Source: Streptomyces aurantiacus JA 4570 (lineage in GTDB: Bacteria; Actinomycetota; Actinomycetes; Streptomycetales; Streptomycetaceae). Taken from it: a stretch of DNA of 64,000 bases. Below the pieces are notes generated by a model. It was given only the letters and a program-made list of their open reading frames with translations. It ran no database searches and was not told where the DNA came from. Every line of letters begins with the position of its first letter. Position 1 is the first letter of the stretch. This document shows, in pieces, positions 1 to 8,537 of this stretch. Made by a program: the position numbers and the translations under genes. The stretch lies in the NCBI RefSeq assembly GCF_000414115.1, contig NZ_AOPZ01000067.1, forward strand, positions 62,001 through 126,000. The letters are read 5' to 3'.

Positions 1-1015
1 CGCCGAGCGCGCCGAGGTCAGCGCCATGACCGCGTCGCGCGTGCTGCGCGACGACCCGCGCGTGCTGCCCGCGACCCGCGACCGCGTCCGCGCGGCGGCC
101 GCCGCACTCGGCTACCGGCCCAACGTGGTGGCCCGCAGCCTCCGCCTGGGCCGCGGCACGGGCCTCGTCGGCCTGGTCGTCACCAACCTCGCCAACCCCT
201 TCTACTCACGGCTCGCGCTCGGCGTGGACTCCGTCGTGGCGGCCGACGGCCTGAAGACGGTCATCGGCAACACCGGCCAGGACCTGGACGGCGAAAGGGA
301 CTTGGTGGCCGACCTGGTGGCCCGCCGCGTCGACGGCATCATCGCCGTGCCCGCGGGCTCCGACCAGCGCCACCTCGCCGCCGCGGCGTCCGAGGGTGTG
401 CCCGTGGTCCTCGCCAGCCGCCCGCCCGACGGCTTCGACGCCGACTGCGTCCTGGTCGACGACTTCGGCGGCGCCCGCGACGCGACGGCCCGGCTGCTGT
501 CGCGCGGCCACCGCCGCGTCGGCTTCCTCGGCTCACCGCCCGCCGTCTACACCGGCACGGAGCGGCTGCGCGGCTACACCGCCGCCCTCGCGGACGCGGG
601 CCTGCCCGCCGACACCCGCCTGGTGAGCCAGGGCCAGACCGAACCGGCCGAGGCGGAGCGCGCCGCCGCCCGGCTCCTGGCCCTGCCCGACCCGCCGACG
701 GCACTGTTCTGCTCCAACAACCGCAACACCATAGGGGCGTTCCGCGCCATCCGCGCCACCGGGACGGACACCGCCCTGGCGGGCTTCGACGACTTCGAGC
801 TCGCCGACGCCCTCGGCCTGCCGCTCACCCTCGTCGCCTACGACAGCGACGAGTTGGGGCGTACGGCGGGGAGGCTGCTGGTGGAGCGGATACGGGAACG
901 GAGGGGCGGGTGCGCGGCGCCGGCGGGCGGGGAGAAGGCGGACGATGGGCCGGTCGCGCCGATGCCGCCGCGGCGGGTGGTGGCGCCCACAGGTCTGGTC
1001 GAGTACGGGCCGTGA
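1..1015 (+). CDS. LacI-family transcriptional regulator (5' truncated by window edge)
   Basis: The reading frame is open from base 2, and residues before the first ATG (position 26) continue a LacI helix-turn-helix (…AEVSAMTASRVL), so the true start lies outside the window. The visible part has the rest of the DNA-binding headpiece, the hinge (ALGYRPNVVARSLR) and a periplasmic-binding-protein-like sensor domain beginning at GLVGLVVTNLANPFYS. LacI proteins of this type are usually sugar- or small-ligand-responsive repressors; the ligand cannot be inferred. The C-terminus is slightly extended and Gly/Arg-rich. No target gene is visible downstream; the next gene belongs to a conservon. Confidence 0.9.
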   Translation, partial: AERAEVSAMTASRVLRDDPRVLPATRDRVRAAAAALGYRPNVVARSLRLGRGTGLVGLVVTNLANPFYSRLALGVDSVVAADGLKTVIGNTGQDLDGERDLVADLVARRVDGIIAVPAGSDQRHLAAAASEGVPVVLASRPPDGFDADCVLVDDFGGARDATARLLSRGHRRVGFLGSPPAVYTGTERLRGYTAALADAGLPADTRLVSQGQTEPAEAERAAARLLALPDPPTALFCSNNRNTIGAFRAIRATGTDTALAGFDDFELADALGLPLTLVAYDSDELGRTAGRLLVERIRERRGGCAAPAGGEKADDGPVAPMPPRRVVAPTGLVEYGP

Positions 1016-1540
1016 GGGCCGGACACGGCGGGAGGTTGCGGCAGGGTGTCCGTATCCGCCCTTGTCCGGCCCGAGTTGGCCGCGCACGGTAGCGCCCGTC
1101 CGCGCGGGACCGCCTGGAAATGGACAAGCTTGCGGACGCACACTCCATGGTGAATCAGACCTCTCGCCCAGTGGCCGCCCTCTGAAGTAGGCGCTGACGC
1201 CCGCCGGAAAGCCCCGCGAGACCTCATGGCACATGGGTTCAGCCGGCGAACGCAGCTCCGCGCGGCCACCGTATGTTCTCGGCCGAAAGTCCTCCTACTG
1301 CTCGGTAGGACGGACCGGAGCAGGTTGATCCACATCCCCGTTCACCCGATAAGCTCCGTGACGGCGTGGCGTGTTGACGTGATTGCTGTGCGTCGCGGCG
1401 TGCCGTGCCGTCGCGCTTACGTATGGGGGGAACACGCAGGTGACCAGGAGGGCGGCGCCGATTCCGGGCGCGCTTCCGGTACCCGGGCGCGGCCATGTGC
1501 TGGTTGTCTCCTGTTCGATCGCGTTGGTTTGAGGATGCAG
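1016..1540. other. Intergenic region upstream of the conservon
   Basis: This 525-base stretch between the LacI-type gene and cvnA holds no convincing gene. The cvnA frame stays open back to 1226, but that extension has no family-like sequence and no good ribosome-binding site. The conservon promoter is presumably here, but I cannot point to a clear -35/-10 pair. Confidence 0.5.
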
Positions 1541-3181
1541 ATGGAACTTGCCACTCCGCCACCGGCGGCGGCCCAAGGATCAAAGACCTGGCGCGCCTGG
1601 TGGCTGCTGCCGTTCGGGTTGGGAGCGGGCACGGTCGCCACCGCGGTCGCCGACTCCGGTGAGACGCGCGTCCCCCTGGCCCTCGCGGGCCTCGGCGCGA
1701 CCGCGACCGCCTCGCTGTGCGTCCGCCTGCTGCTGCGTTCGCGGGCGGAACTGGGTCGCGCGGCCGCCGAGACACAGGCGGTCCGGATCGAGCAGGCCCA
1801 GCAGTGGCAGCAGCACGTCGCCGCGCTGGAGCGCGAGCACGCGGCCCAGCGTGCCGCCGTCGAGGCCCGTCTCGCCGACGAGGTCAAGGCATGGCAGTGG
1901 CGCCTGAACCGGCAGCAGGAACTGGTCACCCGGTTGAGCGACGACTTCCTGCCCACGGCCCTGAAGGGGCTGCGCGCCGGTGAGGCGATCGACGACGTCC
2001 TGCCGGATCTGACCCAAGAGACCGATGTGTCACCGGAGTTCAGGAAGGCACTGCGCAAGGTTCTCCGCACCGGCCTGATCGCCGTCGAGGAGGAGTTCAA
2101 CCGCAGCACGTCGGCCGAGCACGCCGTCATCAGCATCGGCAGCAGGCTGCACGTACTGACCGGGAAGATCCGCGGCCGCCTGCACGAAATGCAGGGCGAA
2201 CACGGCCGCTCGCCCGTGATCGCCCAGGGGCTCATGGAACTGGACCAGGCGATCGGCCCCGCGGACTGTCTGGCCGCCAGCATCGGCGTCCTGGGCGGCA
2301 CGGACCGGCCGGGACGTCAGTGGCAGGAGCCGCAGCGTCTGCTGAGCGTGCTGCGCGGCGGCATCGGACGCATCAAGGACTTCGACCGCGTACAGGTCCG
2401 CCACCTGCCCGAACTCGGCGTCGACGGCGGCCTGGTGGACCACCTCACGCTGATCTTCGCGCACCTCCTGGACAACGCGGCGCGCTATTCGCCGCCCACC
2501 GAGCCGGTGATCGTGTCCGGCAAGGAGGTGCCCAACGGAGTGGGCATCGAGATCCAGGACGCCGGAAAGGGCCTGAGCGACGAGAAGAAGCAGCAGGCCC
2601 TTGACTCCCTCGACGGCGTGGCGGCGGGCCCCGGCCTCGGTGGCCTGTCCGAGGACGCGCACCTCGGCCTGCGCGTCGTGGGCACGCTGGCCCGCAGGTA
2701 CGGGATCAGGGTGACGTTCGCGGATTCGCCCTGGCTCGGCACCTCCGTCGTCGTGGTCGTACCCCATAAATACTTCAGCCCGCTGCCGGCCTCCTCCGTG
2801 CCCGGCCCGCAGGTGGCGTCCGCCCCGACCGGGCCGCGGGAGGGCGTTGCCCCGATGCCGGAGCCGACTTCGCAGGACGCCTCCGCGGCCGACCTCGACA
2901 CCACTCCGGGAGGACTGCCGAAGCGGCGCAGGAGCTCCCCGCGCGGCGGATCCACGGGCGCGGCCGGGGACCTGGAAGCCGCTCCGGCGGCGGCCGTGGC
3001 CAAACCCGTCGTGCCGCCGGACGCGTCGTTCACCGGTCTGGCGGCCTTCGCCACCGCCGGCCGAGCGGCCGACGAGCCCCGCACGGAAGCCACGGAAGCT
3101 ACGGCGTCCACGGAAGCCACGGCCTCCATGGACGCCAGGGAATCCACGGAAGCCATGGAATCCATGGAAGATAAGGACTAG
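1541..3181 (+). CDS. cvnA: Conservon protein CvnA: membrane histidine-kinase-like ATPase
   Basis: Sensor-kinase-like first member of a conservon. I chose ATG 1541 because GAGG at 1531-1534 is correctly spaced; ATG 1535 is too close to it. Two hydrophobic segments (about residues 18-60) are followed by a helical, Gln/Glu-rich linker and then a GHKL ATPase domain with its N-box near residue 312 (LLDNAARYSPP) and a GLGL-like G region. CvnA proteins are thought to form a membrane complex with CvnB-D, resembling a G-protein signalling unit. The C-terminal third is low complexity, ending in repeats of T/S-E-A. cvnB follows after 4 nt. Confidence 0.9.
   Translation: MELATPPPAAAQGSKTWRAWWLLPFGLGAGTVATAVADSGETRVPLALAGLGATATASLCVRLLLRSRAELGRAAAETQAVRIEQAQQWQQHVAALEREHAAQRAAVEARLADEVKAWQWRLNRQQELVTRLSDDFLPTALKGLRAGEAIDDVLPDLTQETDVSPEFRKALRKVLRTGLIAVEEEFNRSTSAEHAVISIGSRLHVLTGKIRGRLHEMQGEHGRSPVIAQGLMELDQAIGPADCLAASIGVLGGTDRPGRQWQEPQRLLSVLRGGIGRIKDFDRVQVRHLPELGVDGGLVDHLTLIFAHLLDNAARYSPPTEPVIVSGKEVPNGVGIEIQDAGKGLSDEKKQQALDSLDGVAAGPGLGGLSEDAHLGLRVVGTLARRYGIRVTFADSPWLGTSVVVVVPHKYFSPLPASSVPGPQVASAPTGPREGVAPMPEPTSQDASAADLDTTPGGLPKRRRSSPRGGSTGAAGDLEAAPAAAVAKPVVPPDASFTGLAAFATAGRAADEPRTEATEATASTEATASMDARESTEAMESMEDKD
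3083..3172 (+). repeat. Imperfect short repeats coding the CvnA tail
   Basis: The last 30 codons of cvnA are made of degenerate CACGGAAGC-like units encoding T/S-E-A/S repeats (TEATEATASTEATASM). The tail is acidic and probably disordered. Such repeats can change copy number by slippage; units in phase with codons would only alter tail length. Confidence 0.6.
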
Positions 3182-3185
3182 CCAC

Positions 3186-3596
3186 ATGACGCAGCACGAG
3201 ACCGACGTGAGCTGGGCCCTGCGCGATCTGACCGACAGCATCCAGGAGATCCGTTTCGCTCTGGTGGCGTCGAGCGACGGCAAAGCCATCACGTCGTACG
3301 GCGCCGACGACCCGGACGACGTCGACCGGTTCGCCGCCGTGGTCGCCGGCCTCCAGGCCCTGGCCCAGCCTGTCGCCGAGCAGTTCCCCGCCTATGGCGG
3401 CCAGTTGCGGCTAGCGATGATCGAGGTCGACGGCGGGCACCTGTTCGTGGTGCGGGCGGGCGTGGAGACGTACCTCGGGGTGCTGGCCAAGGAGGGCCTC
3501 GACCAAGGGCTGCTCGGTCACCAGATGAGGGACCTGGCCCGCAGGATGGGTGAGCTGCTCGGCACCACTCCGCGCCGGGAGGAGCAGGCTGGATGA
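3186..3596 (+). CDS. cvnB: Conservon protein CvnB: roadblock/LC7 (MglB-like)
   Basis: A 136-residue roadblock/LC7-domain protein, beginning MTQHETDVSWALRDL and containing the family pattern of a central beta sheet (LVASSDGKAITSYG, LRLAMIEVDGGHLFVV). Family members are MglB-like partners of small GTPases, consistent with cvnD two genes downstream. ATG 3186 has AAGGA at 3173-3177. Its stop overlaps the start of cvnC (ATGA), indicating translational coupling. Confidence 0.93.
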   Translation: MTQHETDVSWALRDLTDSIQEIRFALVASSDGKAITSYGADDPDDVDRFAAVVAGLQALAQPVAEQFPAYGGQLRLAMIEVDGGHLFVVRAGVETYLGVLAKEGLDQGLLGHQMRDLARRMGELLGTTPRREEQAG

Positions 3597-3967
3597 GCGG
3601 CCCCCAGCGGCCCGCCGACCCCTCCGGCCTGGAGCGCTACTACGTCCTCACCGGCGGCCGCAGCGGACCGGACGGGCCGGCCGCGGGGCTCGACGTGGCG
3701 ACGCTCATCGTCTCGCGTGCCGCGCCCGAGCCCGGCATGCAGCACGAGCACGAGGAGATCGTGCGCCGGTGCCGCGATCCGCTGTCGGTGGCCGAGCTGG
3801 GCGCCCATCTCGGGCTGCCGTTCAACATTCTCGCGGTGCTGGTGACCGACCTGCTGGCGGCGGGCCGGGTGGAGGCCCGTGACCCCATTCCGGCTTCTTC
3901 CGCATCCGGTCGCGGGCCGGACCTCGCGCTCCTTGAGGAGGTACTCAGTGGCCTGGAAAGGCTTTGA
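3593..3967 (+). CDS. cvnC: Conservon protein CvnC: DUF742
   Basis: A 124-residue DUF742 protein. It shows the typical ERYYVLTGGR start, EHEEIVRRCRDPLSVAELGA winged-helix-like core and a Leu-rich C-terminus (LLEEVLSGLERL). In conservons CvnC lies between the roadblock protein and the GTPase and is presumed to be part of the same complex. It overlaps cvnB by 4 nt, and its 3' end overlaps cvnD by 20 nt. Confidence 0.92.
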   Translation: MSGPQRPADPSGLERYYVLTGGRSGPDGPAAGLDVATLIVSRAAPEPGMQHEHEEIVRRCRDPLSVAELGAHLGLPFNILAVLVTDLLAAGRVEARDPIPASSASGRGPDLALLEEVLSGLERL

Positions 3968-4568
3968 CCGTCCGGACCAGCCGGCGGCACCCGGCGCCCT
4001 GCCCGCCGAAAGCCGCTCGGTCAAGGTGATGATCGCCGGCGGCTTCGGCACCGGAAAGACCACCATGGTGCGCTCGGTGAGCGACATCAGGCCCCTGACC
4101 ACCGAGGAGACGCTGACCCAGGCCAGTGCCGACGTCGACCGCCTCATCGGGATCGCCGACAAGCAGGAGACCACGGTCAGCCTGGACTTCGGGCGGATCG
4201 GCATCAACGACCAACTGGTGCTGTACCTCTTCGGCACGCCGGGGCAGGAACGCTTCTGGTTCCTGTGGAACGGCCTGTTCAAGGGCGCCCTGGGCGCGGT
4301 CGTCCTGGTGGACACGCGGCGCCTCGCCGCCAGCTTCCGGGCCATCGAGGAGATGGAGCGGCAGAACGTGCCCTTCGTCATCGCCCTCAACGTCTTCCCC
4401 GATTCCAAGGAACATCCGATCGACGAGGTCAGGGACGCCCTGGACGTACCTCGGCACACCCCGATCATCACGTGCGACGCCCGGGACCGGGCGTCGAGCC
4501 GTGACGTGCTCATCGCCCTGATCCACCACTTGAAGGACCGCTCGGCGGCCACTCTGGAGCCCCGATGA
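3948..4568 (+). CDS. cvnD: Conservon protein CvnD: small Ras-like GTPase
   Basis: A 206-residue ATP/GTP-binding protein. The P-loop is GGFGTGKT at residues 31-38, switch-II-like DxxG appears as LFGTPGQERFWF, and the base-recognition region reads NVFPDSKE in place of NKxD, as is common in CvnD. I chose GTG 3948 because GAGGAG at 3935-3940 is 7 nt upstream and the protein then starts VAWKGFDRP, matching the family; the longer frame from 3879 lies inside cvnC. It overlaps cvnE by ATGA. It probably acts as the switch of the complex with CvnB as regulator. Confidence 0.93.
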   Translation: MAWKGFDRPDQPAAPGALPAESRSVKVMIAGGFGTGKTTMVRSVSDIRPLTTEETLTQASADVDRLIGIADKQETTVSLDFGRIGINDQLVLYLFGTPGQERFWFLWNGLFKGALGAVVLVDTRRLAASFRAIEEMERQNVPFVIALNVFPDSKEHPIDEVRDALDVPRHTPIITCDARDRASSRDVLIALIHHLKDRSAATLEPR

Positions 4569-5845
4569 ACGCCCCCAGGCCCACCGGCCCGTCCGCCGCC
4601 CCGCAGGAGGCCACCACCTCGGGCTGCCCCGTGGCGCACGGCGGGCAGGACTCCCTCACCCGCCTGTACGGCTTTGACGCGTCGACCGACCCCCAGAGCG
4701 TCTACGAGCGGTTGCGCGAGCACCACGGCCCGGTCGCCCCCGTCCTGCTGGAGGGCGACGTGCACGCCTGGCTGGTGCTCGGCTATCGGGAGAACCGCCG
4801 GGTTCTCGAGAACCCGCGGCAGTTCACGCGGGACTCGCGGATCTGGCGGGACTGGAAGGAGGGCCGCATCGAGGAGTCGTCCCCGCTGATCCAGATGGTG
4901 GGGTGGCGCCCCGACTGCGTCTCCCAGGAGGGCGAGGCGCACCGGCGGCTGCGCGCCGCGGTGACGGACAACCTGCAGGCGACCGCGGGCCGCGGCATCC
5001 GACGCCACGTCACGCACTTCGCCAACAAGCAGATCGACGCCTTCGTGTCCGCCGGGCGGGCCGAGCTGGTGACCGACTACGCCCAATCTCTGCCGATGCT
5101 CGTGTTGACCAGGCTGTTCGGGCTCGCGGAGGGGGAGGGGCGGCAGCTGGCCGTCTCCTGCGCCCAGGTGATCAAGGGGGGCGAGGAGGCGCTGGCACAC
5201 AACGACCGGATCATGAAGATCCTCGGTGAGCTCGCGGAGCGCAAGCGCGCCGAGCCGGGCTCGGACTTCACGACCGGCCTCCTCGAGCACCGCGCGGGTC
5301 TCGACGAGGGAGAGGTCCTCAGCCATCTGCGGCTCGTCCTGATCGCCGCGCACACCACGACCAGCAACCTGTTGGCCCGGGTGCTCCAACTGCTGCTCAC
5401 GCACCCGTCCCACATGGCCGGTGTGGTGAGCGGCCGTCTCGACATCTCGGCGGTCGTCGAAGAGGTCATGTGGAACACCCCGCCGCTGGCCGTCTGCCCG
5501 GGGCGGTTCGCCACGGCCGACCTGGAGCTCGGCGGCCAGCAGGTCAAGGCGGGCGATCTGCTGGTCCTCGGCCTGGCGGCCGGCAATCGCGATCCGGAGG
5601 TCCGGCCCGACGTCACGACGGCCCTGCACGGCAACAAGGCCCACCTGGCGTTCAGCGGCGGCTCCCACGAGTGCCCGGGACAAGGCGTGGGCCAGGCCAT
5701 CATCGAGACGGCGGTCGACGTCCTGATCCACCGGCTGCACGGGCTGAGGCTGGCGGCCGCGGCCGAGGACCTCACGGTCACCGCCTCCTCCTGGGAGGCC
5801 AGGCTCGATCGGCTGCCGGTGGAGTTCACGGCTCAGGAGACGTAG
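4565..5845 (+). CDS. cvnE: Conservon cytochrome P450 CvnE, CYP157-like, without ExxR
   Basis: A 426-residue P450. The heme loop FSGGSHECPG has its Cys ligand at residue 370 and the I-helix reads AAHTTTSN near residue 261. The K-helix motif, normally ExxR, reads EEVMW (299-303), so the invariant Arg is replaced by Trp. Loss of ExxR is established for conservon-linked CYP157 enzymes of Streptomyces, so this is a subfamily trait. The P450 is translationally coupled to cvnD. Its substrate is unknown. A terpene cyclase and a second, canonical P450 lie next to it, which may or may not be functionally connected. Confidence 0.92.
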   Translation: MNAPRPTGPSAAPQEATTSGCPVAHGGQDSLTRLYGFDASTDPQSVYERLREHHGPVAPVLLEGDVHAWLVLGYRENRRVLENPRQFTRDSRIWRDWKEGRIEESSPLIQMVGWRPDCVSQEGEAHRRLRAAVTDNLQATAGRGIRRHVTHFANKQIDAFVSAGRAELVTDYAQSLPMLVLTRLFGLAEGEGRQLAVSCAQVIKGGEEALAHNDRIMKILGELAERKRAEPGSDFTTGLLEHRAGLDEGEVLSHLRLVLIAAHTTTSNLLARVLQLLLTHPSHMAGVVSGRLDISAVVEEVMWNTPPLAVCPGRFATADLELGGQQVKAGDLLVLGLAAGNRDPEVRPDVTTALHGNKAHLAFSGGSHECPGQGVGQAIIETAVDVLIHRLHGLRLAAAAEDLTVTASSWEARLDRLPVEFTAQET

Positions 5846-5914
5846 CCCACGAGGTGCCGTGTACGGCGCGTGCGACCCCGCGTCCTCCACGCCGGGCCGC
5901 ACCCCCCGTACGTG

Positions 5915-6940
5915 TCAGACGCCCAGCAAGTCGTCGAGGGAGCCGTGCCCCTGCTTCTCGGCCGCGGACGCGGGAGTGTTCTTGACCGCCGCGTAGCGGC
6001 CCGTGGTGAGTGCCCACTCGTAATTGCCGTTGATCCAGTGCTGGACGGCTTCCACCCCCATCCCCACCCGCACGCGTTCGTCGTCGCTCAGCCGGAGCTG
6101 GTCGCACATCTGCGGCACCTGGGACTCCAGCCGCAGATAGTCCCGCAGGCGCTCCTCGGTCCGGTGGATCGCCTCGGTCACGGCGTCCTCCCAACCGCAG
6201 TCGTGCGTGCGGCGGAGCACGGCGATGAGGTTGTGGCCGTCTCCGCGCCGTGCCTCGCGCTCGAAGGAGTGGATGTCGTTCATGAAGCCGATGGTGTCCG
6301 CCGCGGCATCGCGCAGCCGGATCATCACCGGATGGGCCTGGGCCTGCGCGGGCACTTCGAAGCGGCGGCTGCGCTCGCCCGCGTCGATGCTGTGATGGAT
6401 GCCCACGGTGCGCCGGCGGAACGCCGTGTACTCCGCGATGCCGAGTGTGACGCCGTCGGCAGCGAGGTCGATCTCCTCGGAGTGCGCGACCAGGAACCGC
6501 CCCCAGGACGCCGCGAACCGGGTCCGCCAGGCCAGGGACATGCCGTCGGACAGCTGCTCCCACACCTGCGCCCACGCCCTCGTGATGGGGCAGACGACGC
6601 GGGGCGCGCTGCCCACGGGGCGCAGTGGTGTGACGGCCAGCTCTCGTGCGACGTCCGCTATGCGATCGGCGCGGCCGGGCTGCGCCATGTCGAACTGGTC
6701 GTCGAAGAGGAAGGCCAGGGAGAACCAGTTCATCAGCACGACCATGTCGTCGGCCGACGCGTACGGGTAGGTGCGTATGGCCGCCTGGGGGAGGTCCCAG
6801 GTCAGATACTCGTCGAAACCGGCCTGGCTGCGCACCAGTTCCATCTCGCGCACCCAGCGCAGGTGCCGGTCCCGGGCGTAGTCGAGGTGCTCGCTGACGG
6901 GGGTGGAGAAGGGGATGTCGAACCGGACGTCCTGGGGCAT
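5915..6940 (-). CDS. Class I terpene synthase, pentalenene-synthase-like
   Basis: A 341-residue ionisation-initiated terpene cyclase. Metal-binding motifs are DDQFD at residues 80-84 and the NSE-type NDIHSFERE at 221-229, with a C-terminal RY pair (TGRYAAV). The N-terminus (MPQDVRFDIPF) and overall pattern resemble bacterial pentalenene synthase and relatives, so a C15 substrate (farnesyl diphosphate) is the likeliest. The product cannot be read from sequence. AGGAG precedes the ATG at 6940. The gene is divergent from the P450 at 7170, a probable partner, and convergent with the conservon. Confidence 0.93.
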   Translation of the reverse strand: MPQDVRFDIPFSTPVSEHLDYARDRHLRWVREMELVRSQAGFDEYLTWDLPQAAIRTYPYASADDMVVLMNWFSLAFLFDDQFDMAQPGRADRIADVARELAVTPLRPVGSAPRVVCPITRAWAQVWEQLSDGMSLAWRTRFAASWGRFLVAHSEEIDLAADGVTLGIAEYTAFRRRTVGIHHSIDAGERSRRFEVPAQAQAHPVMIRLRDAAADTIGFMNDIHSFEREARRGDGHNLIAVLRRTHDCGWEDAVTEAIHRTEERLRDYLRLESQVPQMCDQLRLSDDERVRVGMGVEAVQHWINGNYEWALTTGRYAAVKNTPASAAEKQGHGSLDDLLGV

Positions 6941-7056
6941 TCACGTTCTCCTAGGGGTGTGCTCGTACGGCTCCCCCCGGCGCCCACGAGCGGACGCTTG
7001 GCATGCTCATTGATCGAGGTGCGATCCGAGGCTGCCCCGGCCGTAAACGATCTATG

Positions 7057-7099
7057 CTGTGATCTGGCCAACTCGGCTCGTGTGCCTCACAGATCACAG
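7057..7099. promoter_or_regulatory. Long inverted repeat between terpene synthase and P450
   Basis: Perfect 10-bp arms CTGTGATCTG (7057-7066) and CAGATCACAG (7090-7099) are 33 bp apart centre to centre, about three helical turns. They sit in the 229-bp divergent promoter region. A regulator binding both half-sites could control both genes. The half-site resembles a CRP half-site, but spacing and context do not match a normal CRP box. Confidence 0.5.
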
Positions 7100-7169
7100 G
7101 TTGCTCAGGTGTCGGGACGGGAAGTGATGGGCGGAACTGTCCCTACCGCTTCAGGAGTACTGAGCCGAC

Positions 7170-8525
7170 GTGACCACCGTTGCGGCGTCACCCATCCCCA
7201 CGGCAACGGGAGCCCTCCCGCTGCTCGGCCACGCGATACCCCTCCTGCGTGACAACCTGGCCTTCATCGCCTCGCTGCGGGACTACGGCCCGTTGGTGAG
7301 AATTCATCTGCAGCCACGGCAGTCCACCGTCGTCGTGAATGAACCGGCTCTGATCCGCGCGATGCTGGTGGACCTCGCCCCCGGGCTCGACAAGGGGCGG
7401 TTCTTCGAGAAGATGGGCCAAGTCCTCGGCGGCGACAGCGTGGTGACCGCCGCGGGCTCCGACCACGTCCGCAAACGGCGCCAGTTGCAGCCCGCCTTCC
7501 GGCACGACGAGATCGCGCGGTACGTGGATCTGATGCGCCACGAGGTGGTCTGCACGGCCGAGGCATGGACGCCGGGCGGAACGCTCAATGTCCGCGAGGC
7601 CATGGTCAAGCTGTCACTGGACATGCTCGCCGCGACGGTCTTCGCCTCGAGCCTGGACGAGCAGGCGTTCCGTCGTCTTCGGCGCGATCTGTCGGTGGTG
7701 ATGAACGGTGTCGGCGCTCGCGTCATGCTGCCGGACTGGGTGGAGCGGCTGCCCCTGCCGGCCAACTGGCGGTTCAACTCTTCCCGGGCGGCGGTACGGG
7801 ACATCGTCGGCGGCGCGGTGAACGGCCTGCGGGCGTCCGGCCACGACACGGGGGACATGCTCTCCACGCTGCTGCGGGCCGAGGACCCGGAGACGGGCCG
7901 GCCGATGACGGTCCACCAGATCTGCTCGGAGGTCCTCACGCTGGCGGTGGCCGGTACCGAGACCACGGCGTCGGTCCTCTCGTGGGTGCTGTACGAATTG
8001 GCCCGCAACCCGGAAGTGGACGCGCGTCTGCAGAAGGAACTGGAGGACGTCCTCGAGGGACGCGCGGTGACCTTCGCGGACCTGCCCCGGCTCCCCTACC
8101 TCCGCAACGTCATCACCGAGGCGCTGCGGCTGCATCACACCGGGTGGCTGGTGACCCGCCGCACGCTCGCCGCGGTCCGCCTCGGCGACTGGGAGATCCC
8201 GCCCGGCACGGAACTCGCGTACTGCCAGCACGCACTGCACCGGGACGCCTCCCTGTTCCCGGATCCCTTGCGCTTCGACCCCGACCGCTGGCTGGACGAG
8301 ACGTGGCAGGCCGCTCTGCCCGATGGCGCCTTTCTCCCGTTCGGAGCGGGCAAGCACAAGTGCATCGGCGACCACTTCGCGATGACCGAACTCGCCACGG
8401 CGATCGCCACGCTGGCCAGGATGTGGCGGCTGGACCTCACCTCGGGCCGGGAGGTCCGGCCCGAGGCCCGTGCCACCGTGCGGCCGAGCACGCTGATGAT
8501 GACGCCGCGGCGCCGCGAGCCCTGA
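7170..8525 (+). CDS. Cytochrome P450, CYP183/pentalenene-oxygenase-like
   Basis: A 451-residue canonical P450. The I-helix AGTETTAS is near residue 261, the K-helix EALR at 317-320, and the heme loop FGAGKHKCIG has Cys398. The N-terminal proline-containing leader (PTATGALPLLGHAIPLL) and length fit the CYP183 group, which includes PtlI, the oxidase acting on pentalenene. Divergent pairing with a pentalenene-synthase-like cyclase supports oxidation of its hydrocarbon product. GTG 7170 has AGGAG 12 nt upstream, somewhat far. No dedicated ferredoxin is nearby. Confidence 0.9.
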   Translation: MTTVAASPIPTATGALPLLGHAIPLLRDNLAFIASLRDYGPLVRIHLQPRQSTVVVNEPALIRAMLVDLAPGLDKGRFFEKMGQVLGGDSVVTAAGSDHVRKRRQLQPAFRHDEIARYVDLMRHEVVCTAEAWTPGGTLNVREAMVKLSLDMLAATVFASSLDEQAFRRLRRDLSVVMNGVGARVMLPDWVERLPLPANWRFNSSRAAVRDIVGGAVNGLRASGHDTGDMLSTLLRAEDPETGRPMTVHQICSEVLTLAVAGTETTASVLSWVLYELARNPEVDARLQKELEDVLEGRAVTFADLPRLPYLRNVITEALRLHHTGWLVTRRTLAAVRLGDWEIPPGTELAYCQHALHRDASLFPDPLRFDPDRWLDETWQAALPDGAFLPFGAGKHKCIGDHFAMTELATAIATLARMWRLDLTSGREVRPEARATVRPSTLMMTPRRREP

Positions 8526-8537
8526 GCGCAGGCGGTC

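Noticed and set aside
1226..1540. Longer CvnA starting at 1226
   Set aside because: The extra 105 residues have no family likeness and the start lacks a good ribosome-binding site. The start at 1541 has both.
7057..7099. CRP-type binding site
   Set aside because: The half-sites look like TGTGA/TCACA, but they are 33 bp apart centre to centre rather than 16, so I call it only an inverted repeat.
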